From a virus, in the IMG/VR virus record IMGVR_UViG_3300006925_000199, positions 1 through 20,969 of that record: DNA of 20,969 nucleotides. The stretch is one strand, 5' to 3'. This document shows positions 14,069 to 20,484 of the stretch, piece by piece. A program made the translations under genes and the position numbers. Below the pieces are notes generated by a model. It made no database searches. It was not told the DNA's origin and saw nothing but the letters and a program-made list of their open reading frames with translations. Positions within the stretch are counted from its first letter, which is position 1, and every line of letters starts with the position of its first letter.

Positions 14069-14205
14069 GATTCGTCACTCCCTTCTTCTATAAAATCATC
14101 TGACCCGCAACCCTGACAGAATCCGCCAGTGTCCCAGTCAATGTGCTTTAGGTCGTTATAGCTATCATGGTAGGTACCACAATCCTTACATGTAAGTCCA
14201 GACAT
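14065..14205 (-). CDS. 46-residue zinc-ribbon protein
   Basis: The protein has CKDC (residues 6-9) and CQGC (30-33), a CxxC-x20-CxxC zinc-ribbon layout, with an acidic tail (SDDFIEEGSDES). The frame is open further upstream to 14304. I start at the ATG 14205, one base after the stop of the 161-residue gene, because the longer form would overlap that gene by nearly 100 bases and because AGAGG lies upstream of the short start. Such minimal ribbons often bind nucleic acid or modify a partner enzyme; the role here is unknown. Confidence 0.6.
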   Translation of the reverse strand: MSGLTCKDCGTYHDSYNDLKHIDWDTGGFCQGCGSDDFIEEGSDES

Positions 14206-14206
14206 T

Positions 14207-14692
14207 TTACCACAACCTCTTAAACACGTTGGTATCAGCTGTCCTATGTCCCTTTTCCATCTTTGTAGCGTAGACAGTACAGTTTGTCCCCGAATCGTCT
14301 TCACGCCAGAAGTTAAAATCGTAGTACTTGCCGTCTAGCTCTACTTCCATCCAGTCGTCACCTTCCCAGCCTGTATCCACTAACTGTGCATGTAGGTAGT
14401 GAGAAGTAGCCATCAAGAAACCATGCTCGTAGTCTGTAAGTTCCATACTGCCTGCGTTATCAGGGTTCACATAAAGGTCTGGTTGGATTTTGTCCATGCG
14501 TTCAGTGGAATAGCTACAGATAAATAGGTCGGGATACTCCCAGCCATCACCATTCCAATGTTCGTCACTAACACTGTTGGGGTCTACCTGTGCTTCTGCT
14601 TCTTCGGCAGTGTCTGCACTTACAATAAATTCAGCAAAGTCGTAGCCTTGCTTTACGACCCTGACATTCCATTCGTACTTGCCTGTTGACAT
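14207..14692 (-). CDS. Acidic hypothetical protein (161 residues)
   Basis: The N-terminal 40 residues (YEWNVRVVKQGYDFAEFIVSADTAEEAEAQV) look like a small alpha/beta unit of the kind that ends with an AxTAEEAExxV helix. The rest is acidic and rich in aromatic residues (DEHWNGDGWEYPDLF, GWEGDDWMEVELDGKYYDFNFW). It has no membrane segment. AAGGGAAG lies a few bases before the ATG and a good promoter about 35-60 bases upstream, so it heads its own transcript. Very acidic phage proteins are sometimes DNA mimics that inhibit host enzymes; that is only a possibility here. Confidence 0.6.
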   Translation of the reverse strand: MSTGKYEWNVRVVKQGYDFAEFIVSADTAEEAEAQVDPNSVSDEHWNGDGWEYPDLFICSYSTERMDKIQPDLYVNPDNAGSMELTDYEHGFLMATSHYLHAQLVDTGWEGDDWMEVELDGKYYDFNFWREDDSGTNCTVYATKMEKGHRTADTNVFKRLW

Positions 14693-14725
14693 ATTACTTC
14701 CCTTCGGTTGGTTGCTGTTTCATTA

Positions 14726-14754
14726 GCTATACAGCAAACTATCTGGTGTGTCAA
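14726..14754 (-). promoter_or_regulatory. Leftward early promoter
   Basis: On the minus strand TTGACA (14754-14749), exactly 17 bases, TATAGC (14731-14726): 6 of 6 and 4 of 6 matches to the sigma70 consensus. The predicted start is near 14719, about 27 bases before the 161-residue gene. It begins directly after the terminator that ends the preceding transcript. Confidence 0.65.
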
Positions 14755-14791
14755 ACAAAAAAGAACGGGGCCACCCCGAAAGGTAACCCCG
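14755..14791 (-). terminator. Intrinsic terminator of the first leftward transcript
   Basis: On the minus strand CGGGGTTACC (14791-14782) pairs with GGTGGCCCCG (14775-14766) over ten pairs, two of them U-G, around a six-base loop. A T-rich run (TTCTTTTTTG) follows. It ends the three-gene transcript from 15414 and abuts the next promoter. Confidence 0.7.
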
Positions 14792-14817
14792 CTCCCCTGT
14801 CAACCACAACAGAAAGG

Positions 14818-14868
14818 CACTCTACGGCGCATATAGAAAGGAGAAAAGCTATGCGACTTCGTAGAGTG
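14818..14868. repeat. Imperfect inverted repeat over a stop codon
   Basis: CACTCTACG (14818-14826) and CGCATA (14828-14833) pair with TATGCG (14850-14855) and CGTAGAGTG (14860-14868): nine plus six pairs with a small unequal internal loop and a 16-base loop. The TAG stop of the 82-residue gene (14851-14849) lies in the stem-loop. A 3' mRNA stability hairpin is the simplest reading. Confidence 0.5.
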
Positions 14869-15097
14869 TCCCTAGTTTTACCACGTCTTGTGCGTGAGTG
14901 TCAAGCCATTTTTTTGCGTTGCGTTGATTATTTGTCACATGCACTGTAATCCATCTTGTCAGGTCTACAGCTTCGCCATCTTTGACAAGTTCTTTGTTTG
15001 TCTCGTTCAGTCTTGTCAGGCTAGCTGGCGTTACTACTTGCCAACTATTATCGTAGGTGCGTTCGATTATTTCTGCTTTTAATTCACGCTTCTTCAT
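14849..15097 (-). CDS. Small hypothetical protein (82 residues)
   Basis: A basic then mixed protein: MKKRELKAEIIERTYDNSW, a central WITVHVTNNQRNAKKWL, and ending GTLYEVA. No family is recognised. I chose the ATG at 15097, which overlaps the ribbon-helix-helix gene by 14 bases and has GGAG ten bases upstream. An in-frame ATG at 15142 would overlap much further and has no visible ribosome site. It is the last gene before a hairpin at its stop and a terminator. Confidence 0.55.
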   Translation of the reverse strand: MKKRELKAEIIERTYDNSWQVVTPASLTRLNETNKELVKDGEAVDLTRWITVHVTNNQRNAKKWLDTHAQDVVKLGTLYEVA

Positions 15098-15284
15098 TTT
15101 CTTCTTGCTCCAATACGTGGATGTAAATATCAATAGCTTCACGAATCAAATCAGCCACGCTAACTTGTTCTAGCTCAGTTCTTTGTCTGTCGTGTGCAGT
15201 CTTGTACAGCTTGTCGTACTGCTCAACTGTCATCAGAAGATTGTATGTCTTCGTCTCTTCTTGTATCTTGTTCGGTCTGGGCAT
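15084..15284 (-). CDS. Ribbon-helix-helix type protein, candidate repressor
   Basis: A 66-residue protein with the pattern of a MetJ/Arc/CopG-type regulator: a short strand (TKTYNLLMTVEQY), helix one (YDKLYKTAHDRQRTEL), then VSVADLIREAIDIYIHVLEQ as helix two. These dimerise through the strand, which enters the DNA major groove. AGGA lies six bases before the ATG at 15284. It overlaps the preceding 63-residue gene by 62 bases in another frame. As the second gene of the leftward early transcript, next to a divergent promoter region with a short palindrome, it could repress its own promoter or the replication block; the target is inferred. Confidence 0.62.
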   Translation of the reverse strand: MPRPNKIQEETKTYNLLMTVEQYDKLYKTAHDRQRTELEQVSVADLIREAIDIYIHVLEQEENEEA

Positions 15285-15414
15285 TTTGTTCCTCGTGTAA
15301 TTCAGCTACCCAATCGTAGGTTTCATCTCGTAACACACGTCTTTTATCTTTGACAACCCGTGTTCGGTATTTGTCAGATTGTACGTCTCTTACTATAGGG
15401 TTCTTTTTATTCAT
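15223..15414 (-). CDS. First leftward early protein (63 residues), unknown function
   Basis: A strongly charged protein: basic N-terminal half (MNKKNPIVRDVQSDKYRTRV, VVKDKRRVLRDETYDWVAEL) and acidic, low-complexity end (EEQNAQTEQDTRRDEDIQSSDDS). AAGGA lies about eight bases before its ATG, and a leftward promoter lies 40-70 bases upstream. Its 3' end is overprinted by the start of the ribbon-helix-helix gene. No family is recognised. Its position suggests early, strong expression on infection. Confidence 0.5.
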   Translation of the reverse strand: MNKKNPIVRDVQSDKYRTRVVKDKRRVLRDETYDWVAELHEEQNAQTEQDTRRDEDIQSSDDS

Positions 15415-15432
15415 AGTATTATTCCTTATAGG

Positions 15433-15443
15433 GTTAGCCTAAC
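15433..15443. promoter_or_regulatory. Short palindrome downstream of the first early promoter
   Basis: GTTAG-C-CTAAC, perfect five-base arms, flanked by GGGT on both sides (15431 and 15445 region). It lies in the leader of the leftward transcript, between the predicted start and the ribosome site, where a repressor such as the ribbon-helix-helix protein could act. Confidence 0.35.
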
Positions 15444-15454
15444 AGGGTATCCTT

Positions 15455-15483
15455 GTAATAGCATGTCAAGAATATCCCGTCAA
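15455..15483 (-). promoter_or_regulatory. Leftward early promoter in the divergent region
   Basis: On the minus strand TTGACG (15483-15478), exactly 17 bases, TATTAC (15460-15455): 5 of 6 and 4 of 6 matches to the sigma70 consensus. The start would be near 15448, some 35 bases before the first leftward gene. Confidence 0.55.
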
Positions 15484-15497
15484 CAAAAAAAATAACA

Positions 15498-15526
15498 TTG
15501 ACACACGTTTTAGTTTGTCGTAGGGG
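15498..15526 (+). promoter_or_regulatory. Possible rightward promoter for the replication block
   Basis: TTGACA at 15498-15503 is a perfect -35 box, but the -10 position 17 bases on reads TAGGGG, which doubles as the ribosome site of the primase gene. If it is used, the start would fall almost at the primase ATG. The true promoter may need an activator or lie elsewhere in 15415-15532. Confidence 0.3.
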
Positions 15527-15532
15527 TATGTC

Positions 15533-16333
15533 ATGGCAAACTGGATTACAGATTATGTGATGGACTTACCCTTGCAACCGAATGGTCGGATGCGTATGGA
15601 TTGTCCTGTGTGCGGAAAGAAGAACACGTTTAGTGTGGGCGAACATGAAGGGCAACGTCTCTATCATTGCTTTCACGCTGACTGTACTGCTTCTGGTCGC
15701 ACTGACTTTCGTTTAAGTAAAAATGTAACTACACATCCTATGTTATTGAAAGCAAAGAGAAAACTACACTACAAAACAGAAGACGTGGGTGCTGCATTTG
15801 AAATGCCCAGCACGTTCGCTCCTATATCTCGTAGTCAAGAAGCGGTTGCCTACCTCAAGCGAGTTAATGCGTACAGTGCTTATCTTGATGGTCGCGTCGA
15901 TTTACGATTTGACTTTCAGCGTAACCGTGTTGTTTACATGGTCACGGATGGTAAGCGTGTTGTTGATGCCGCAGGTAGAACTTTAACGGGCGAGAAGCCC
16001 AAGTGGTGGAGATATGGAAAGTCAGGTCGTCCTTTCGTTTGCGGCACAGGACGTGTCGCTGTTCTTCTCGAAGATTGCGCTAGTGCTTGTTGTGTATCTG
16101 ATATTTTTTCGGGGGTAGCCTTGTTGGGAACTAACCTTCTTGACACACACATCCCGATACTGCAGAAGTATGACAAGGTTCTTGTGGCTCTTGATAAGGA
16201 TGCTACAAAGAAGGCCCTTGATATTGTAAGAAAGTTACAAGGCGTTGTGCCTACAAACATACTGATTTTAAATCAAGATATAAAGGACATGGAACATGAT
16301 ACCAGAGAGCGATTATTCGCAAAGTACACTTGA
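15533..16333 (+). CDS. DNA primase (zinc-binding and TOPRIM domains)
   Basis: A 266-residue protein matching the primase half of T7 gp4. It makes RNA primers for lagging-strand synthesis. The zinc-binding domain has CPVC (24-27) and Cys46/Cys51 in YHCFHADC. The TOPRIM catalytic core has Glu180 in VAVLLEDCAS and DKD at 221-223 in VLVALDKDA, which bind the metals. AGGGG lies six bases before the ATG. There is no helicase domain: that is a separate, overlapping gene starting 38 bases before this stop, so what T7 makes as one bifunctional protein is made here as two. Probably acts in complex with the helicase at the fork. Confidence 0.9.
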   Translation: MANWITDYVMDLPLQPNGRMRMDCPVCGKKNTFSVGEHEGQRLYHCFHADCTASGRTDFRLSKNVTTHPMLLKAKRKLHYKTEDVGAAFEMPSTFAPISRSQEAVAYLKRVNAYSAYLDGRVDLRFDFQRNRVVYMVTDGKRVVDAAGRTLTGEKPKWWRYGKSGRPFVCGTGRVAVLLEDCASACCVSDIFSGVALLGTNLLDTHIPILQKYDKVLVALDKDATKKALDIVRKLQGVVPTNILILNQDIKDMEHDTRERLFAKYT

Positions 16334-17534
16334 ACATAGGGTGTTGGGCTTCTTGCTCGACAACGAGTTCTACAACAAAGTAAAGAACATTGTGTCGAAA
16401 GACATGTTCACGGGACGAGATGCAACCATCTTTGACGTGATTACCTACGGACACAAAGAGTATGGTGCAACTATGCACCCTCAACAGGTAGCGGCATTAG
16501 TCAGTGACCGCAATCCCGCTATGCCATCTAGCGCAATAGGTGAGATATACAAGATACTAGACAACCTATCAGAGAAAGTATCCTCTGACATGGCCCTCGA
16601 ACTTGATGTAGTCAAGAACTTCTGGGTTCGGGACAGAGCCAGACAGATTGGTGAGAAGGCGATTGCCATATTCACGGGTGAGTCCGAGCATTTTGGTGAA
16701 CTAAAAACCTTGATTGACATGGTTGAAGATGGGCGGATGTCTGACAAGACAACGTATAGTGAGATGGACAAAGGATTTACACAGCTTGTAGAAGAAGAGA
16801 CAGGTGACCCTGACTTCCCATTCGGTTGGGATTTGTTGCGTGAGCATTTGACAGGCATGGATAGAGGTAACCTTGGTATCCTGTTTGCAAGGCCAGAGGT
16901 AGGCAAGACAACGTTCTGTGCCTTTCTTGCAGCGAACTACATACGCAGTAATAACAAGGTTGTGTACTGGGCCAACGAAGAGCCAGCCGAAAAGATTAAG
17001 CTACGAATCATCCAGTCATTCTTTGAACGTACACGACAACAAATGGTCGAGGAGCGACATACCCTAGAGCAACGCTACATAGAAGAGATAGAGCCATACC
17101 TTGTTGTCATGGATTCTGTGGGGACATCAATGGATGAACTGAACGAGTACGCCCAACTAAATGAACCAGACGTTATGTTTTGTGACCAGCTAGATAAGTT
17201 CAGAGTTGCTGGTGACTTCAACCGTGGTGACGAACGCCTGAAGGAAACGTACGTTCTTGCTCGTGAGATTGCCAAGCGCAACAAACTTCTGATATGGTCA
17301 GTGTCTCAGGCTAGCTTTGATGCACATGACCGCCAGTTCATTGACTATTCAATGCTGGATGGTTCACGTACTGGCAAGGCTGGTGAGGCTGATGTCATCA
17401 TTGGTATTGGTAAGACTGGTACATCAGAAGAAGAGAACACAGCACGACACATCTGCATCTCAAAGAATAAACTGAATGGGTGGCATGGTATGTTCACCAG
17501 CCACATAGATGTACACACGGGGGTTTATTACTGA
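16296..17534 (+). CDS. Replicative DNA helicase, DnaB type
   Basis: A 412-residue ring helicase that unwinds DNA ahead of the polymerase. An N-terminal DnaB-like helical domain (about 8-100, STLEHRVLGFLLDNEFYNKV) is followed by a RecA-fold motor: FARPEVGKTTF with the Walker A lysine Lys204, catalytic glutamates in WANEEPAEKIKLRI (Glu228/229), Walker B DVMFCDQ with Asp297, SVSQASFD with Gln338, and SRTGKAGEADVIIG near 357-370. The ATG at 16296 has AGGA eight bases upstream and overlaps the primase stop by 38 bases. The stop overlaps the exonuclease start as TGATG. An N-terminal DnaB domain means it could also contact the primase, as in bacteria. Confidence 0.92.
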   Translation: MIPESDYSQSTLEHRVLGFLLDNEFYNKVKNIVSKDMFTGRDATIFDVITYGHKEYGATMHPQQVAALVSDRNPAMPSSAIGEIYKILDNLSEKVSSDMALELDVVKNFWVRDRARQIGEKAIAIFTGESEHFGELKTLIDMVEDGRMSDKTTYSEMDKGFTQLVEEETGDPDFPFGWDLLREHLTGMDRGNLGILFARPEVGKTTFCAFLAANYIRSNNKVVYWANEEPAEKIKLRIIQSFFERTRQQMVEERHTLEQRYIEEIEPYLVVMDSVGTSMDELNEYAQLNEPDVMFCDQLDKFRVAGDFNRGDERLKETYVLAREIAKRNKLLIWSVSQASFDAHDRQFIDYSMLDGSRTGKAGEADVIIGIGKTGTSEEENTARHICISKNKLNGWHGMFTSHIDVHTGVYY

Positions 17535-18112
17535 TGAAAGTCTTGACGTTTGACGTAGAAACTACACACAAAGAAAAAGCTAATGGCTCATCTACACCTC
17601 TGCCGTACTTCGGCAATACGTTGGTGTCGCTAGGTTTCAAGTGGCTAGGTATGGACAAGGTGAAATACATATGCTTTGACCACAGCACAGAGCCACCCAG
17701 CAATGACGGCTTCAACATCTTTCAGGATGCCTTGAACCTTGCTGATGTAGTAATCGGACATAACATTAAGTTTGACCTGTCTTGGATACGCGAGTGCAAC
17801 TTCAAGTACGACGGCAACGTGTACGACACTATGGTTGCTGAGTACGTTCTTGCCAAAGCTAGACGATGGCCTTTAGGATTATCGGCAGTTGCGGAGAAGT
17901 ATGGTGGTGTTCAAAAGGAGAAAGACCTTATCACTCCTTACTTTAAAGAGGGCAAGACATTCTTTGACATACCATGGGATACTATTGTAGAATATGGTAT
18001 CGCTGACGTAATCGCTACAGAAGACGTTGCTGTAGCCCAACTCAAAGCCTTTGGCACAACATTTGAGGAAATGTATAATGACACTACTACCAACCTTACG
18101 TCTGTCGTTTGA
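17534..18112 (+). CDS. 3'-5' exonuclease, DnaQ-like (polymerase proofreading subunit)
   Basis: A 192-residue DEDDy exonuclease: ExoI LTFDVETT with Asp7 and Glu9, ExoII IGHNIKFDL with Asp81, ExoIII YGIAD with Tyr154 and Asp158. In most family A phage polymerases this domain is the N-terminus of the polymerase; here it is a separate gene whose end overlaps the polymerase gene by about 35 bases, so the two probably assemble as subunits. I start at the ATG 17534, which shares a base with the helicase stop (TGATG); the frame is open further upstream but only inside the helicase gene. It gives proofreading and perhaps strand-displacement control. Confidence 0.9.
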   Translation: MKVLTFDVETTHKEKANGSSTPLPYFGNTLVSLGFKWLGMDKVKYICFDHSTEPPSNDGFNIFQDALNLADVVIGHNIKFDLSWIRECNFKYDGNVYDTMVAEYVLAKARRWPLGLSAVAEKYGGVQKEKDLITPYFKEGKTFFDIPWDTIVEYGIADVIATEDVAVAQLKAFGTTFEEMYNDTTTNLTSVV

Positions 18113-19610
18113 GATGACAAACGTTCTTGCTCACATAGAGCAGAACGGCATCAAGATAAACAGACAAACGTTATCTAAGATTAGAGAAGAATACGAACAA
18201 GAACTATTCACCCTTGAGCGCAGACTAAACGAACTAGCCGCGAACGCGATGGGTGACACCCCAGTAAACCTCGACAGTCCAGACGACAGGTCAATGGTCA
18301 TGTACTCCTGTAAGGTACAAGACAAAAAGCATTGGGCTGTGACGTTTAACTTAGGGCATGAGATGCGTGGCGCAACCAAGAAACCAAAGCTGCGTAAGCG
18401 TATGTCTCGCGCTGAGTTTAAGGGACACGTACTGCGTAACACAGATGTAGTCTACAAAACTATAGGCTCACAGTGTGGTGCTTGTAATGGTAAAGGACGG
18501 TTTAACCCTTTACGTAAAGACGGCACCGTTGGCAAGGCCGTACGTATTTGCAAACCTTGTGAAGGCAGGGGTGTTGCTTATGAGAAGACAGGCGAAGTTG
18601 CAGGATTCAAGATGATACCGCGTGACGCATTTGACGTTGCATCCGGTGGGTTTAAGACGGACAAAGAAACATTAGAAGACATGTCCCTTTCACTGAGAGG
18701 TGAGGCCCGTGAGTTTGCTCAGTCGTACATCCGGTACTCTGCCCTGCGAACATATCTGCGTTCCTTTGTTGAGGGGATGGAGAACAACATGGATGAGAAC
18801 GACTTCATCCACACCGAGTTCATGCAGTGTGTCACGGCAACAGGCAGACTATCCAGCCGCAACCCTAACTTCCAGAACATGCCGCGTGGTTCTACCTTTG
18901 CTATTCGTCGTGCTGTAGAAAGCAGGTTCGAGGGCGGTAGTATCCTTGAGGGTGACTACGCCCAGCTAGAATTTAGGGTGGCAGGCTTCCTTGCAAAGGA
19001 CAATGCCGTAACGCTGGACGTAGAACAAGGCACAGACGTGCATAGCTACACCGCCAGTGTGATTGGCTGTACAAGACAAGAAGCTAAAGCACACACCTTT
19101 AAACCGCTGTATGGCGGCGTTAGTGGTACAGAGGACCAGCAACGTTACTACCGTGCCTTTAAGGAGAAGTATAGTGGCGTGACAGGCTGGCACAAAGATT
19201 TGCAAAAAGATGCAGTGACAAAGAAAGAGATTACCCTGCCGTCAGGTAGGCAGTATGCTTTCCCTGATGCTAAGTGGACTGAGTGGGGTACAGCCACAAA
19301 CCGCACAGCAATCTGTAATTACCCTGTGCAAGGCTTTGCTACTGCCGACTTGTTACCAATGGCACTGGTCAAACTCTACAAAGATATGCAGGGTATGAAG
19401 TCTGTAATCTGCAACACAGTACATGATTCTATTGTCATAGACGTGTTTCCCGGAGAAGAAGAAGCCTGTATTCAGGTAATGGCGAAGGCCATGCTATGTC
19501 TTCCAGAAGAAACAAAAAGACGCTATGCCATTGAATATACTATGCCTGTTGGTATAGAATTAAAAATGGGAAAAAACTGGCTTGACTTAGAGGCAGTCTT
19601 TGAGGTATAA
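18078..19610 (+). CDS. DNA polymerase, family A, with DnaJ-type zinc motifs
   Basis: A 510-residue polymerase without exonuclease domain. Residues 12-55 are the thumb helices (NVLAHIEQNGIKINRQTL); NLDSPDD (64-70) and FKTDKETLEDM (192-202) bracket an insertion holding CGACNGKG (133-140) and CKPCEGRG (158-165), two DnaJ CxxCxGxG motifs likely to bind one zinc. Then come palm and fingers: motif A GDYAQLEF (Asp293), motif B R333, K337, F341, Y345-G346, and motif C VHDS (His449, Asp450), where Ser451 replaces the common Glu. I start at the ATG 18078, with GAGG nine bases upstream; the frame also allows a TTG at 18051 and an ATG at 18114. A DnaJ-like insertion is the recorded signature of HMO-2011-type phages; it sits where T7 polymerase binds thioredoxin. 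Confidence 0.93.
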   Translation: MTLLPTLRLSFEMTNVLAHIEQNGIKINRQTLSKIREEYEQELFTLERRLNELAANAMGDTPVNLDSPDDRSMVMYSCKVQDKKHWAVTFNLGHEMRGATKKPKLRKRMSRAEFKGHVLRNTDVVYKTIGSQCGACNGKGRFNPLRKDGTVGKAVRICKPCEGRGVAYEKTGEVAGFKMIPRDAFDVASGGFKTDKETLEDMSLSLRGEAREFAQSYIRYSALRTYLRSFVEGMENNMDENDFIHTEFMQCVTATGRLSSRNPNFQNMPRGSTFAIRRAVESRFEGGSILEGDYAQLEFRVAGFLAKDNAVTLDVEQGTDVHSYTASVIGCTRQEAKAHTFKPLYGGVSGTEDQQRYYRAFKEKYSGVTGWHKDLQKDAVTKKEITLPSGRQYAFPDAKWTEWGTATNRTAICNYPVQGFATADLLPMALVKLYKDMQGMKSVICNTVHDSIVIDVFPGEEEACIQVMAKAMLCLPEETKRRYAIEYTMPVGIELKMGKNWLDLEAVFEV

Positions 19611-19647
19611 TCCCTTTACGTTCAACTTTAACCCAGTGGAGATATAC

Positions 19648-20484
19648 ATGGGAACAGAACTAGAAACAGTAAGTAATGAATTTTCAATCGACATCGCAGA
19701 CGATACTGCATCATTGTTGGCGGCACTTGGTCAGGATGACACATCCCAAGCAAAGGCTCCATCACTGTCCAGTCTTCGTATCAACTACGATGCAGACACT
19801 GATGATGGTGAAACACTGAAGCGTGGTACGTGGAAAATCTACGACGGCTCAAGTATGGTGTACGCTGATGAGGTTTTCATCAATCCAATGCTGCGAACGT
19901 ACGAATGGTCTATCTACGACCAAGAAGAGGGTGCCTTTACTTGTCGCTCTGTTCAGCGTAAGAAAATTCAAGATGCTTTCCCTGATAACTCAGGCGGCAT
20001 GAAGTGTGGTAGACTCTCCAAGAAAGAGGAAGAAGAACTCGCACAGGATGACCCGCGCCTGTTGTTGTCGAAGTCAGTGTCTTGTAACGTAATCTTGTAC
20101 GGCTCTGTTGACATCCCTAACGGGAAGTACGCAGACGGTTCAGATGCAGTGATTGAGAACATGCCGTTTGTAGGTTACTTTAAGCGGTCAGGGTTTCGGC
20201 CTATCAACGACTTCATCCAGCAGAAGCTAGGCAACAGGATTCCGTTACCTACTTCTTACATCAAACTAGGCACAAAGCGCATGGCAAATGGTGGGGTAAC
20301 CTACTGGATTCCACAGCCTGAATTGGTGAAGGAAGTGTCATTTACTGCTGAACGCAAAGAGATGATGCAAAAGTTCATGGATACGGTAGCCGCATCTAAC
20401 ACTAAAATCCTTGGTGAATACAAGGACGCTTCAAAGCAAAACCTAACTGACGAAGACGCAGACTTGTCTAAGCGGTTCGGGTAA
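19648..20484 (+). CDS. Protein of unknown function in the replication block (possible ssDNA-binding role)
   Basis: A 278-residue soluble protein: acidic N-terminus (ELETVSNEFSIDIADDTASLLAAL), then a beta-rich middle (LKRGTWKIYDGSSMVYADEVF, LRTYEWSIYDQEEGAF, SCNVILYGSVDIPNGKY, MPFVGYFKRSGFRPINDFI) and a helical acidic end. I start at the ATG 19648, because GGAG lies six bases before it; the frame opens upstream at 19600. It lies between polymerase and nuclease, where T7-like phages often place single-strand binding or recombination proteins. The aromatic beta strands would allow that, but the usual acidic phenylalanine-ending tail is missing and no family is recognised. Confidence 0.6.
   Translation: MGTELETVSNEFSIDIADDTASLLAALGQDDTSQAKAPSLSSLRINYDADTDDGETLKRGTWKIYDGSSMVYADEVFINPMLRTYEWSIYDQEEGAFTCRSVQRKKIQDAFPDNSGGMKCGRLSKKEEEELAQDDPRLLLSKSVSCNVILYGSVDIPNGKYADGSDAVIENMPFVGYFKRSGFRPINDFIQQKLGNRIPLPTSYIKLGTKRMANGGVTYWIPQPELVKEVSFTAERKEMMQKFMDTVAASNTKILGEYKDASKQNLTDEDADLSKRFG

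Noticed and set aside
14065-14304. Longer, 79-residue form of the 46-residue zinc-ribbon gene
   Set aside because: It would overlap the 161-residue gene by nearly 100 bases, and the extra residues read as an out-of-frame copy of it; the ATG at 14205 fits the operon spacing.
14776-14804. A further TTGACA on the minus strand at 14804-14799
   Set aside because: The -10 position 17 bases on reads TTTCGG and lies in the terminator hairpin, so it is unlikely to be a promoter.
14851-14949. A 32-residue plus-strand frame with AAAGGAG seven bases before its ATG, antisense to the 82-residue gene
   Set aside because: The ribosome site is good, but there is no rightward promoter nearby, the site lies in the loop of the inverted repeat, and the peptide is Arg/Leu-rich as expected from antisense reading.
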